From NCBI RefSeq assembly GCF_932276165.1, contig NC_064005.1:3844001-3908000 (forward strand): a stretch of 64,000 bases of DNA, read 5' to 3'. This stretch comes from Plutella xylostella (taxonomy: Eukaryota > Arthropoda > Insecta > Lepidoptera > Plutellidae). How positions within the stretch are numbered: position 1 is the first letter of the stretch; every line of letters begins with the position of its first letter. Shown here piece by piece: positions 1-9,250 of this stretch. The notes under the pieces were generated by a model, which was given only the letters and a program-made list of their open reading frames with translations, was not told where the DNA came from and ran no database searches. A program made the translations under genes and the position numbers.

Positions 1-197
1 CCACGTTTTTTCTCATATAAAATGAGCATAAGAACATAAATTATATAGATAGGTACTTATAACCCTTTGACACATTATTGGACAGTTTTTTTTTATTAAT
101 TAAGGGCAAAAATATTGATTAAATCTTTATTATTACAATATCAATTTCCTTGAATGGTCTTTAGAATTGGTGTAAATTATTTAATGTACCTATTCAG

Positions 198-1476
198 TGT
201 CGTCTGCGTGCTAAGTGGTGGGAATGTGGATCCCCTGCAGTTAAGTCGAGGCCTGCAAAGGGGATTAGCGGCATTCGGGCGGCTCATCAGGTTTAGTGTA
301 AGTCCTCTGACTAATTAGAAATTATATCCTGTTAAGATTTGGTCATTGTATGATATCGGTTGTAATTCCAATGCAACGTAAATGTTAGTTCATAATTATT
401 AGTACTTAGGTATTTGCTAAAGAAGAGAAGGCATAAAGACGAAAGTTTGAGTCCTTAAGAAGAGGAGGAACGGAAATTATGTAGAGGCGTATCAGAGGTA
501 AACAAAAGAATGCGAGTCGGACTCAGAAATCAGATGAGGAAAAAAGTTTTGACGGCTTACTAAGCAGAAATGCACCGTGTGCTTTCCCAAACTTTTTTTT
601 TATCATAACCATATTTTACAGGTGGACATAGGGCTCGGGCTGAATTCGTCGACGCAGCTGCTGCGGCTGCTGGCGGGCGGCGGCTACAACGTGGTGTCGC
701 TCGCGCGGGACCTGCACAGGGTGCACGCCGCCGAGGACGTCTTCAAGGTGCAGGTGAGATCAGACGGGTTACTCTGTGCTGATGTAAAACGGACGAACGA
801 GAGCTGTCGTGCAATCTGCACGTTTATTACGAGCGCTCCGAAACCTAGTTTTTCGCCAAATAATGCAATAGAGTATCTCCGCAGAAGCCGTAGTATACCT
901 AACAAAGACAATTCGTCACAACAGTGTAGGTACCTATGATCTGCTTGAGGTTAAGAGCGAAAAGAGAGTAGGGCTTAAGAGCGAAAAAAAGGGCAGGGCT
1001 TTAGAAGCGCGCTATGCTATAATAGTATGAAGAAACCAACCACAGAGTACTTTGTTAATACTCAAACCAACTTAACTGACCTACCATCGATCGGCAAAAT
1101 AATTTACGTCAGCTGTTACTGGAGTCAAAGTTTGAGTGACTATATCTCTTGTTATGTTTTAAAGTTTGGAAGTTGCTAGCTGAGTTCGATAAGGGATAAC
1201 AATTTTTGGGTGATATAATCAAAAGAGTTGCGTATTGCATCATTATGTAAGCATGCATACCGTTTATTGTGTAGAGTAGACAAAAGGTAAGTAATAAGTA
1301 TTTTTTAATTTTTGCAGGTAAAGCTTGCCTGTGAAACTAAAAGCCTGGAACATGCTTTGGAATTAAAGAGGCTTCTGGATCGGGCGTACCCTGACCTGGT
1401 GACGTTCGACACAGCACCGTTCAACGACAGAACCACATGTCCTTGCTTCATTAAGAGAAAGAAATCAAGTGTATGA
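198..1476 (+). CDS. L-threonine dehydratase-like PLP enzyme, C-terminal part (partial)
   Basis: Only the 3' end of this gene is in the window. Three phase-consistent exons are seen: 198-297, 622-753 and 1318-1476 (stop TGA at 1474). The first encodes the end of a fold-type II PLP enzyme, with the motif SGGNVD followed by a helix ending RGLAAFGRLIRFS. This matches the end of the catalytic domain of threonine dehydratases and serine racemases. The next two exons resemble the ACT-like regulatory domain of threonine dehydratases, including VKLACETKSLEHALELKR and AYPDL. These enzymes deaminate threonine or serine to a 2-oxo acid and ammonia. The tail ends in a basic KRKKSSV. Polyadenylation-like AATAAA lies near 1600. 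Assignment rests on motif order. A serine dehydratase-like specificity cannot be excluded because the active-site lysine exon is outside the window. Confidence 0.72.
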
Positions 1477-1772
1477 ACACAACCAGAAATCTTCAAGTAA
1501 TGCACTTATTTTGTAATATTGTATACCGTAACTATAGAAATATCTGCTTTTAATATACCAACCCTACCTTTTCTTATCTGGTTCTTATCATTATTATAAA
1601 TAAAATACATACAACCACATAATTAACATAATATTATATTGTTCTGCAATCACATATTCTGATAATACACATACACACACTTACTTTTATAATATTAAAC
1701 ACACTTAAAGCAAAATAACAAAAATATAGATCAAAATATTGTCACCTGTTTACTGTAAGTACATTCTTTCTT

Positions 1773-2698
1773 TTACTTGTAAATTTTGTCCATGAATGAA
1801 GCCATTTTCACATCCCGTTGACTTAGCCCGTTCACATCATGAGATGCTAAAGTTACCTGTGGAAAACAAATCAATTATTGAATTTTTCGTATGGAGTAAG
1901 TATAATTATCTGCCTTGCCTATTGCCTAGTCTGAAAAACCCTAAATAGTATAATCCCCTATGTAGTGTAGAGCAGAAGTCTAAGTTAACTCAATCTAAAT
2001 ATTCAAATAATAAAAATATCCAGTTCTGGTGCAGATCTAAAAATTTTAGGTAGAATTTGGAAGTCATTATGTTACAAACCTCATCAATACATTGAACCAA
2101 CCTGCACTTTATTGTACACATTGAACCACTCGGGGTGGTGGTCCATCTTCTCAGCGAGCAGCGCCACGCGGGCCATGAACGAGAAGGCCTCATTGAAGTC
2201 CTTGAACATGAACTCCTTCTCTATGGCCTCCCGCTTGGCCTGCACCTTCCAGCCATTCTGCAGCAGCGGCTGGAGCAGGGCATCTGAGGGACTTAATTTG
2301 TCTGCCTGAAATTAAAAAGAAAAATGGTTAGTATTATTCATCAGTGACTGGACTTTAGCAGATTGGGCAATATTCAACAAGTGGTCAATTACTCAACAAG
2401 TAGCCAGTTGGGAGTAATCAATAAATTGGAACTGGTTTATTAAATTGATCAATCACTAACTTGTGACATTTTAACATAAGTTTCGAAGGAATAATGGGAA
2501 ATATTGAAGCAGTTTAGTATTTTAATGAGTGTGCGATATGTAACTTACCATTTTCCTTGTTGAAGGCTTGGTAGCGCTCGCGAGACAGGCAACCCGAGTG
2601 GCATTGATCGCGGGCGAGCGGAGCGCGAAGGCTGCGGGGTGAAAGTTTATCGCTGCCGAACCCGCGCGTAAAAAACACCGTTGCCCCACCACGGCCAT
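1773..2698 (-). CDS. Pcbd: Pterin-4a-carbinolamine dehydratase
   Basis: Three exons on the minus strand: 2549-2698, 2102-2305 and 1773-1856. The product dehydrates 4a-hydroxytetrahydropterin so that tetrahydrobiopterin can be recycled after phenylalanine or tyrosine hydroxylation. In mammals the same protein is the HNF1 dimerisation cofactor. The conserved core is FKDFNEAFSFMARVALLAEK, followed by the catalytic region HHPEW and the C-terminal LASHDVNGLSQRD. Two starts are possible. The upstream ATG at 2698 gives 145 residues with a 49-residue Arg/Ala-rich extension that looks like an organelle-targeting leader. The last codon of exon 1 is also ATG and gives a 97-residue protein starting MADKLS, close to the usual length of about 104. 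The gene is divergent from the XRCC3-like gene. Family identity is secure; which start is used is not. Confidence 0.92.
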
Positions 2699-3550
2699 GC
2701 CTATCGCTTATAGCATGTATGTAATTAATTAAGTACTAACTAATGACGGGTTTTAAGAACTGCTATACGTTTTCTTTTGTTATTTAATTAAATAAACAAA
2801 ATTCCAAAAATATTTTGAATTACGAATGGAAGTAAGTTGTTAATTTTGTGATATTGTGCCCTAAGGACATGACTTTAAAGTCGATATTTGATTTCATACT
2901 GTTTGACATATTATATGACGTAAGATCTGTCAAATATAAAATTAATGACAGTTGACGTTGCCGGTAGTGATAGCAAAATCGGGAACCTTTCGGGAACTAA
3001 TCTGCCTCTGACATAGCTCACAGCGAACTAGATAAAAAATTTAAAACTATGGGACTTTAGTGGTTGGCGATCATTGGCGATGGCTTGGCACACAAAAGCA
3101 GTGTGACGGGATACCAAAGTTACATTGGACTGAACGGTGTATTTAATTTATTTAACTCATGTTATTTCATGTAACGCTCTATAGCCATCCGTAACCGCAC
3201 TGCTTTTGGTGTGGCGAAACTGGCGAAGCGTCGTTACGCTCACACCAAGGAACATAAGTAGTTCCCTAACGAGAGGTTCACACGAAACGGTGATAAATTT
3301 TGATACCTTATTCTAAAGTTGGTGTCACAGAGCAAATCTTTGATAGTTTTTCAAACTTGTCTTTGCTTTTAGCATAGACAACCATGTCTACCATTTTGCC
3401 TTTTTATGAGTTTTTTGTTGATTTTGTTTTGATTGATGGAAGTTGTTGTGTTGGTTCTTTTCACGTTATTTTACTTATTTATTCCATGTGAAAGTGTATT
3501 ATTACGATCAAGCTATAGTTAGTAATAGGTATAATTTGTTTAAACTTAAA
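2699..3550. promoter_or_regulatory. Divergent intergenic region with an imperfect inverted repeat
   Basis: This stretch of about 850 bases separates two divergently transcribed genes and must hold both promoters. I see no coding potential. An imperfect inverted repeat joins 3087-3109 to 3189-3216 (GCACACAAAAGCAGTG against its complement), the size of a small MITE or foldback. No convincing TATA box was assigned. Confidence 0.4.
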
Positions 3551-4513
3551 ATGTCAAGCTTAAAATCTTTGTTGCCGCCTAAGATTTTCGAAAAAATAGA
3601 TAGAGCTGGTATTTCTACAGTCAAACAGATAATAACTATGGCACCGTGGAGTATTAGGCAATTGACCAATTTGAATTCCGAAGATATAGCGCTGCTTAAA
3701 AACGTTGCAGCTGAATCAAGCTCCCCAGTTATTGTAACTGGACACAGGCTACTTGAAATGAAGAATGTTTTACGGAAGAGAGTAGCTACGGGCTGTATGT
3801 CAGTAGATGGTCTCTTACTTGGAGGGTTTCAGAGAGGCTGCCTTACTGAGCTCTACGGAGAAAGTGGTTCGGGTAAAACTCAAGTGGCCATCCAAGCAGC
3901 AGTTACAAATTGGCCTTCTGGGACAGTTTACATTTGTACTGAAGATTTATTTCCAGTGAAAAGATTTAATCAAATATCCAAGAACAATATAAATTACCAC
4001 CCTAGTCATGACTATGGGAAGTCTGTATTTGTAGAACATGTAACAGAGTCACATGAACTGTTGTCTTGTATTAGAATCCGGCTGCCCAAGCTGCTGGAGA
4101 GTAATAATGTTTCTCTGGTAGTAATTGACTCTGTTGCTGCTCCATTTAGATCAGAAACTACAAACTACATTCAAAGAGCTGAAGAATTAAGAGAAATGGC
4201 TATTTCACTGTTGAAGGTAGCCCGTGAGTTTAACCTGGCTGTAGTCTGCATAAACCAAGTGACCTCTTCTATGGAAGGTACCGGGGATAATGTGTTGCCG
4301 TCACTGGGCCTTGCTTGGTCTAACATGGTAGCCACCAGACTATGGCTCAGAAAGTCAAGATCCATATGCCTGAATCAAGATAATTATCACCATGAAGATA
4401 TGGCACGGAACATGGTGCAAGTTAGAGAACTTTATGTGGCTTTCGCACCAGACCTTCCAAATGAAGCAGCAGAATTTATTATTACAGAATCTGGCCTTAA
4501 AGCTATACAATAA
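3551..4513 (+). CDS. Xrcc3: RAD51 paralogue, XRCC3-type (intronless)
   Basis: A single open frame of 320 residues starting at ATG 3551 (MSSLKSLLPP). The same frame stays open upstream, but homology begins here. XRCC3 works with RAD51C in homologous recombination and Holliday-junction processing. The Drosophila counterpart is spindle-B, needed in meiotic repair. Visible features are an N-terminal helical region (about 1-60), Walker A GESGSGKT (103-110), the XRCC3-type strand VYICTED, and Walker B LVVID followed by SVAAPFR (189-200). A later VCINQVTSSME matches the L2-like region. Length is near the human protein (346). The RecA core is complete. The gene lacks introns, unlike its neighbours. 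AATAAA overlaps the stop codon and recurs at 4524. RAD51C or XRCC2 are less likely because of the VIDSVAAPFR block. Confidence 0.88.
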   Translation: MSSLKSLLPPKIFEKIDRAGISTVKQIITMAPWSIRQLTNLNSEDIALLKNVAAESSSPVIVTGHRLLEMKNVLRKRVATGCMSVDGLLLGGFQRGCLTELYGESGSGKTQVAIQAAVTNWPSGTVYICTEDLFPVKRFNQISKNNINYHPSHDYGKSVFVEHVTESHELLSCIRIRLPKLLESNNVSLVVIDSVAAPFRSETTNYIQRAEELREMAISLLKVAREFNLAVVCINQVTSSMEGTGDNVLPSLGLAWSNMVATRLWLRKSRSICLNQDNYHHEDMARNMVQVRELYVAFAPDLPNEAAEFIITESGLKAIQ

Positions 4514-4747
4514 AATTCTGATAAATAAAGAGATAGCATTTCGGAGAAGTGGAACACATTGTCTTTATTAATCTGTGGCACTGTCAAAGAATCAGCTGAT
4601 TGTCACAGTGAGAGATTGAAGAAGGTTTGTTGGTTTGTCAAAATTGTTGTGGTCACAAACATAAATTGCCTCAAAAATTGTATTTGATTTTAATATATAT
4701 TCATCTATGTTATCTAATACTTGTCTTTTTTAATAATAATTCCCAAT

Positions 4748-6474
4748 ATGTCTTGCAATACATGTGGAAAATCATTTTCTTTATTACGGAAAGAAGTTAG
4801 TATTTTCTTACATCCATAATATACATACAATGATTCATATCAACAGTAGATACTCACCAAATTCTCTTATTTCAGAAAGGGTGCCCAGGATGTGGATTCA
4901 GCTATTGTTCAAAATGTTTAGATAACAAAGTGTTTTTAAAGAAAATCAATTCAGAGGCAAAGGTAGATCAATTTATAAATAAAATGTGTTCATTTAGAAA
5001 TAACAGATTTTCTTATCTCATTTACATTTTGCAGGTTTGTGTGAAGTGCAAGCAGAAATCCAATTCAGGGGAATCATCACAAATTGAACCTCCAGATGCA
5101 TACTATAAGTAAGATTATATCTAATAGCTTTACCTGTTGTTAAATCTCTCTCTGAACTTATCGGTTGGTGGGTATATTTCGCCCCTCATCCTTTCTTTTT
5201 TCATAACCAATTTTAGTTTGACTGTCCCATTAATAGTAAAAACAAAATAAACTAATTTACTACACAATATAGAGTTTTACCTTCCTTCCTTTTATGTTTT
5301 TTAGGGAACCATACCTCAAAAGGAATAAACGTAACCCTTATCACTTTATTGTCCATCTGTCTGTTTTTCTACTAAACACCCTCAAAACTATTTCCAGGCG
5401 CATTGGAGCCTCAAGTGGTAGTAGCGCAGAACACTCCACTGATCAAGAAATACTGAGCAGGCTACAAAAACTTAAAGATGACAAACTTGAAAATAAGACT
5501 GCTGTAACAACTGAAGAAATAACTGAAAGACTTAAAAAAATCAAGGGAGATGTTCCATCTGTCTCTGATGCTGAAATACAAGAACGCTTGGCCAGATTAA
5601 GGGGCACCCCTAATCCTGTTACTACTACAAATAAGGTATTTTCATTAGCTGTTATATGATATTTATTTATTATTTATAATTGTATTTTTATGTGATAGAT
5701 TATTTATTTAGGCCTAACTACAATAACCCACTGCTGGGCAAATAAATACATTACATAAAGTTACTTGTTTGAGACACTATTAATATAACTTTAATAACTT
5801 ATAGGTATTATTGCCGACTGCAGACCGTAGGACAGAACAGGAACAAGCAGATGACCTGTTGAAGCAATATTTAGAGCAAACCACTATGGACACCCAGTAC
5901 AAGGATGAATTTGACAAGTCCGTGGACAGCATCCAGTCAAGGCTCATGAAACTGAAAGGCTCTGAGGGCAACCCAACTGCTGGTGTAGAGGCACCAAATG
6001 CAGAGTCAGAAGATGAAGAGGAAACGATTAAAAAGATCATTAACAAGGTATGCAAAATGTTTTAATTGATTATTATGTATTACCGGAAGTATTTTTTTAT
6101 GGACGAATGGTAAGAGAGCAAAGCCTAGTGGTGTCGCAGCCATGCTTAATGCCTTCTTGGTCAATTTAAGTGATTTTTTAAGTTTTCCCACCAAACGTTT
6201 TCCACGTAAATCTCTCGCAACAATCAAAATAGATATTCCCCTAACGATTTATATATTTTTTCAGTACAAAGCAGAGGCATCCCTAGAAGTGGAGGAGGCG
6301 GTGGGCCCCTACACAAGCGAGGAGCTGCCATTCTGTGAGATCTGCAACGAGGACGCGACACTACGCTGTCTCGGCTGCAAGTACCTCTTTTGCAAGCGAT
6401 GCTACCTCGACCATAGAGATGATGATGATGGCTGCAACCGATATGAACCTTATAAGCCACCGAAAGGAATTTAA
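4748..6474 (+). CDS. Zfyve19: Abscission checkpoint protein ANCHR / ZFYVE19-like
   Basis: Six phase-consistent exons: 4748-4795, 4876-4962, 5035-5108, 5398-5635, 5805-6047 and 6265-6474, giving 299 residues. In animals ANCHR (ZFYVE19) binds phosphoinositide and ESCRT-III/VPS4 and delays abscission when chromatin is trapped in the midbody. Here the N-terminus is an atypical FYVE zinc finger with four CxxC pairs (CNTC, CPGC, CSKC, CVKC) but no basic RRHHCR patch. The middle has four repeats of the form (E/S)I..RL..(L/I)(K/R) (EILSRLQKLK, EITERLKKIK, EIQERLARLR, SIQSRLMKLK), like MIM-type helices that bind VPS4. The C-terminus is a B-box-like zinc finger, CEICNEDATLRCLGC...FCKRC. It is shorter than the human protein (471). 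The first donor is GTTAGT. The domain order makes the identity quite secure. Confidence 0.85.
5302..5385 (+). repeat. Dispersed lepidopteran repeat abutting a splice acceptor
   Basis: The segment beginning AGGGAACCATACCTCAAAAG and continuing through a TATCACTTTATTGTCC stretch resembles a repeat present elsewhere in this window in reverse orientation (33295-33375). It ends a few bases before the acceptor of ZFYVE19 exon 4 and may supply part of its pyrimidine tract. Confidence 0.5.
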
Positions 6475-6621
6475 GTTGTGTAAAGATAAAGAAGAGCTTT
6501 TCTTACGAAATTATTCACCAATTTATTCCAATATCAGTGTAAATGAGATTTTTTATGTGTAAGTATTTTATCATTTTGCTTCCAGTGCCTTTAACTATAA
6601 ATGAAATATAAACTCTGTAAA

Positions 6622-8661
6622 TTATTTATCTTTCTTTATTTTTAGATTCTCAAATTCCTCTAAAACAATAGGTATTAATTTCACTAAATCACTGGAAGTT
6701 TGCTTGTATTCATTTTCTATCCACATCTCCCTCAGCCTGGCTATAATTTTTCCATACATTTTGCCCGGGGGGACTCCATTGTCTTTCAATTCCTTGCCCC
6801 CGATAGGGAACTTGGGCATCTCCCAGCTGTTGAACTGATCCAGCAGTTTCTCATCTCCTCTGTATTTGAGGACTTCTCGGACATACTCAACAGCAATATC
6901 CTTTTTCATTGAAGCATTGATTACTAGTTTTTCATATGGCCTGAAATTAGGACAATATTAATTCAAGGAAAATTTAATTATTTTAATTCAAGGTACCTTG
7001 CCTCAGTAGGCTCCTAGTAGGGACGTAACATTTATGTTAGGTGTTAGGTACCCTACCTACTTTGAATTAAATCTGTTTTACATCTATAAGTGTTTTACCC
7101 AATGTTTGCAACATAATAATTCAAGGATGGAAGAGGAATAACAAAAGAAGCAACTTACATAAGTGGTCGTTCTGCGACCTTATCACCCCTGTGTTCGACC
7201 AGGTAGTATGCCAGGTCTTTGTCAAAGCTGGAGAACTTGAGTCTGCTGTGGAGCACCGTGACCTCGTCCATGTCTCTCAGCAGCGCCGCCAGGTAGCTCA
7301 TGGGGTGCAGGCCGAGGTGACCACTCCTTTGCTGCAATTTATTCAACTCTTCTATGTTGGGCTTGGAGGGTAACCCTGTTAATATATTAATACTTGTAGT
7401 TCCATGCCAATAAAAATATTTTTCATGATAAATGAAAATTAAATCTGTATACAATAAGAACAAACCTATGTAATTTCCAACCCCAGCTTTCAACATAGTC
7501 TTCAACAGTTCAAAGGCAAAGTTGCCTTGGAGTGTTTTCTTGAGTTCCATCCATATTCTCTCGCCGGACACATTCTGTAGCCCTCCCACATTATTGGCAA
7601 TTACTGTCAAGGTCTCCTCCTCATGATTGTCCGGTGCACTGGCAATGCGCCCATAGAACCTGAAGTATCTCAGTATTCTGAGGTAATCCTCTTTGATCCT
7701 CACATCAGCATCTCCAACAAATGCTACCCTCCTCTTCTGCAAGTCATCATACCCGAAGAAGTAGTCATAGACAGAGCCATCAAATCCTGAAACATGAAGT
7801 GCATGTAATTTATAGTTTATGGAGGAAGCTTAGGTCCAATCTTGGAGGAAGCTCAGGTCCTGCAGTAGATTATGCATTTGAGTTTCAGGAATGCTACAAT
7901 AATGCTTACCTAGGAACATAGAATTAATAGTGAGATCTCTTCTATTAGCATCCAGTTTCCAGTCAGTAGTGAACTCAACCTCGGCGTGGCGTCCATCAGT
8001 CACCATGTCTATCCTCAGGGTTGTCACCTCAAAGTTCTCTTTATCATTAATCCGGGGAGTGATAGTCCCGTGCTTCTCTCCCGCCATGTTGATCATCCTC
8101 ACACTTTCTTCAGTGAACATGTCCTTCATTTGCTGAGGAGTTGCTGTGGTGGCGAAGTCGAGGTCTTTAGGCTGCTGTCCCATTAGAAGATCCCTGGGTT
8201 ACAATTTACAAGATGTTTGTTATTATTGCATCAGTATGGTCATAATTTAAATTACTACAATTTATTACTTTTCAATTTGGAAAAGGAGATGACTAATAGT
8301 ACGGTGGCCTGCGCCTAAAAGTATACAGGCGGAGTTTTTAAAATAGCGATCCCAGATGATGAAGGGACCAGCTACATCTGTTATAAAAGCGGGGACGTGT
8401 TGTGTGTGATGTGTGTAGCAGTGGTGTTTACGTGGATGTGCTTGACCAGCATGTGAGCTTGAGTACACTATTTTAAAAACTCCGACTGTATACTTTTAGG
8501 CGCAGGCCACCGTACCTTACTGCCCCACCAGCTATTCGAATTTCATACTGGTATTTATCAAAGAGACTCTTCAGATCCATAACCTCTTTGGTAAACAAGG
8601 ATTTAAATTCTGATGAATCTAGTTTGGTGACGATTGGGTCTTCTCTGCTTTTTAGATCCAT
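6622..8661 (-). CDS. TRNT1: CCA tRNA nucleotidyltransferase
   Basis: The enzyme adds CCA to tRNA 3' ends in cytosol and mitochondria. Exons on the minus strand are 8516-8661 (from an internal ATG), 7910-8193, 7466-7786, 7159-7375 and 6622-6940, giving 428 residues, near the human 434. Class II signatures are present: GGAVRD (45-50), the carboxylates in DLDFATTATP (D59, D61), GEKHGTIT, RRDLTINSMFLG, and EDYLRILRYFRFYGR in the neck. The C-terminal helical region ends KIKKDK. The open frame of the first exon continues to an acceptor at 8712 (GCCTTTGCCAGT), directly after an in-frame stop, so a longer form with an upstream leader exon, perhaps mitochondrial, is likely. I could not place that exon securely; a candidate ATG lies at 9088. 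The first donor is altered by a MITE (8302-8512). Confidence 0.93.
8302..8512. mobile_element. Tc1/mariner-type MITE inserted at the TRNT1 first splice donor
   Basis: Terminal inverted repeats of about 45 bases (CGGTGGCCTGCGCCTAAAAG... against its complement) bound 211 bp and are flanked on both sides by TA (8300-8301 and 8513-8514), the target duplication typical of Tc1/mariner. There is no coding capacity. The right-hand TA is bases +2 and +3 of the TRNT1 intron 1 donor (minus strand, exon ends at 8516), so the element supplies the donor from base +4 on. Confidence 0.85.
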
Positions 8662-8712
8662 GTCTATTTTGGATCTCCTTCGTCTTCCCGCCACGGTTAC
8701 ACTGGCAAAGGC

Positions 8713-9250
8713 CTAAAAGGAAAATTATAATGTTAATTTGTTCATTCCAAAAAATAGTTCTACTAAATACCGAAAAAGTACTTTACACGTAATTGTACGG
8801 TGTGGTATATTTTAAAAATATTGTTAGATAGGCAGAACATAACTTATTGAAATAGAAATCACACAAATAGTGAGCAAATTTCAAAACTAAAAAAATTGAG
8901 ACAAGTTCGACATCGTGAAACAAACAAAACAATGTGACAGTGACACCATACATTATTCTGTGATTCAAAATATTGGTATTTTGTTCTACTAGATTGCAAA
9001 ATTGTGAGATTATTATTCTGAGGACTCTATACGGTTTGCAACTTTTCTTTTTCACAGATTTCCCTTGCCAGGTTATTGTATTCGACATACTAATATACTT
9101 TTATCATGGTACTAACTTATTACTCTAAGGTACTAACGGTGGCGGTGGACCTGATGATGCTGTAAAATAAAAATACCATACTGGAAGTTGTTATCATTTT
9201 ATTGGATATAATAATATGGTTCTATAACAAAATGGGCGTTGGGTTTACTG
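8713..9250. other. TRNT1/SRP54 intergenic region
   Basis: Sequence between the TRNT1 first coding exon and the SRP54 stop. It contains an open minus-strand frame from ATG 9088 (MSNTITWQGKSVKKK) that could hold an upstream TRNT1 leader exon, but no strong donor was found. Otherwise nothing recognised. Confidence 0.35.
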
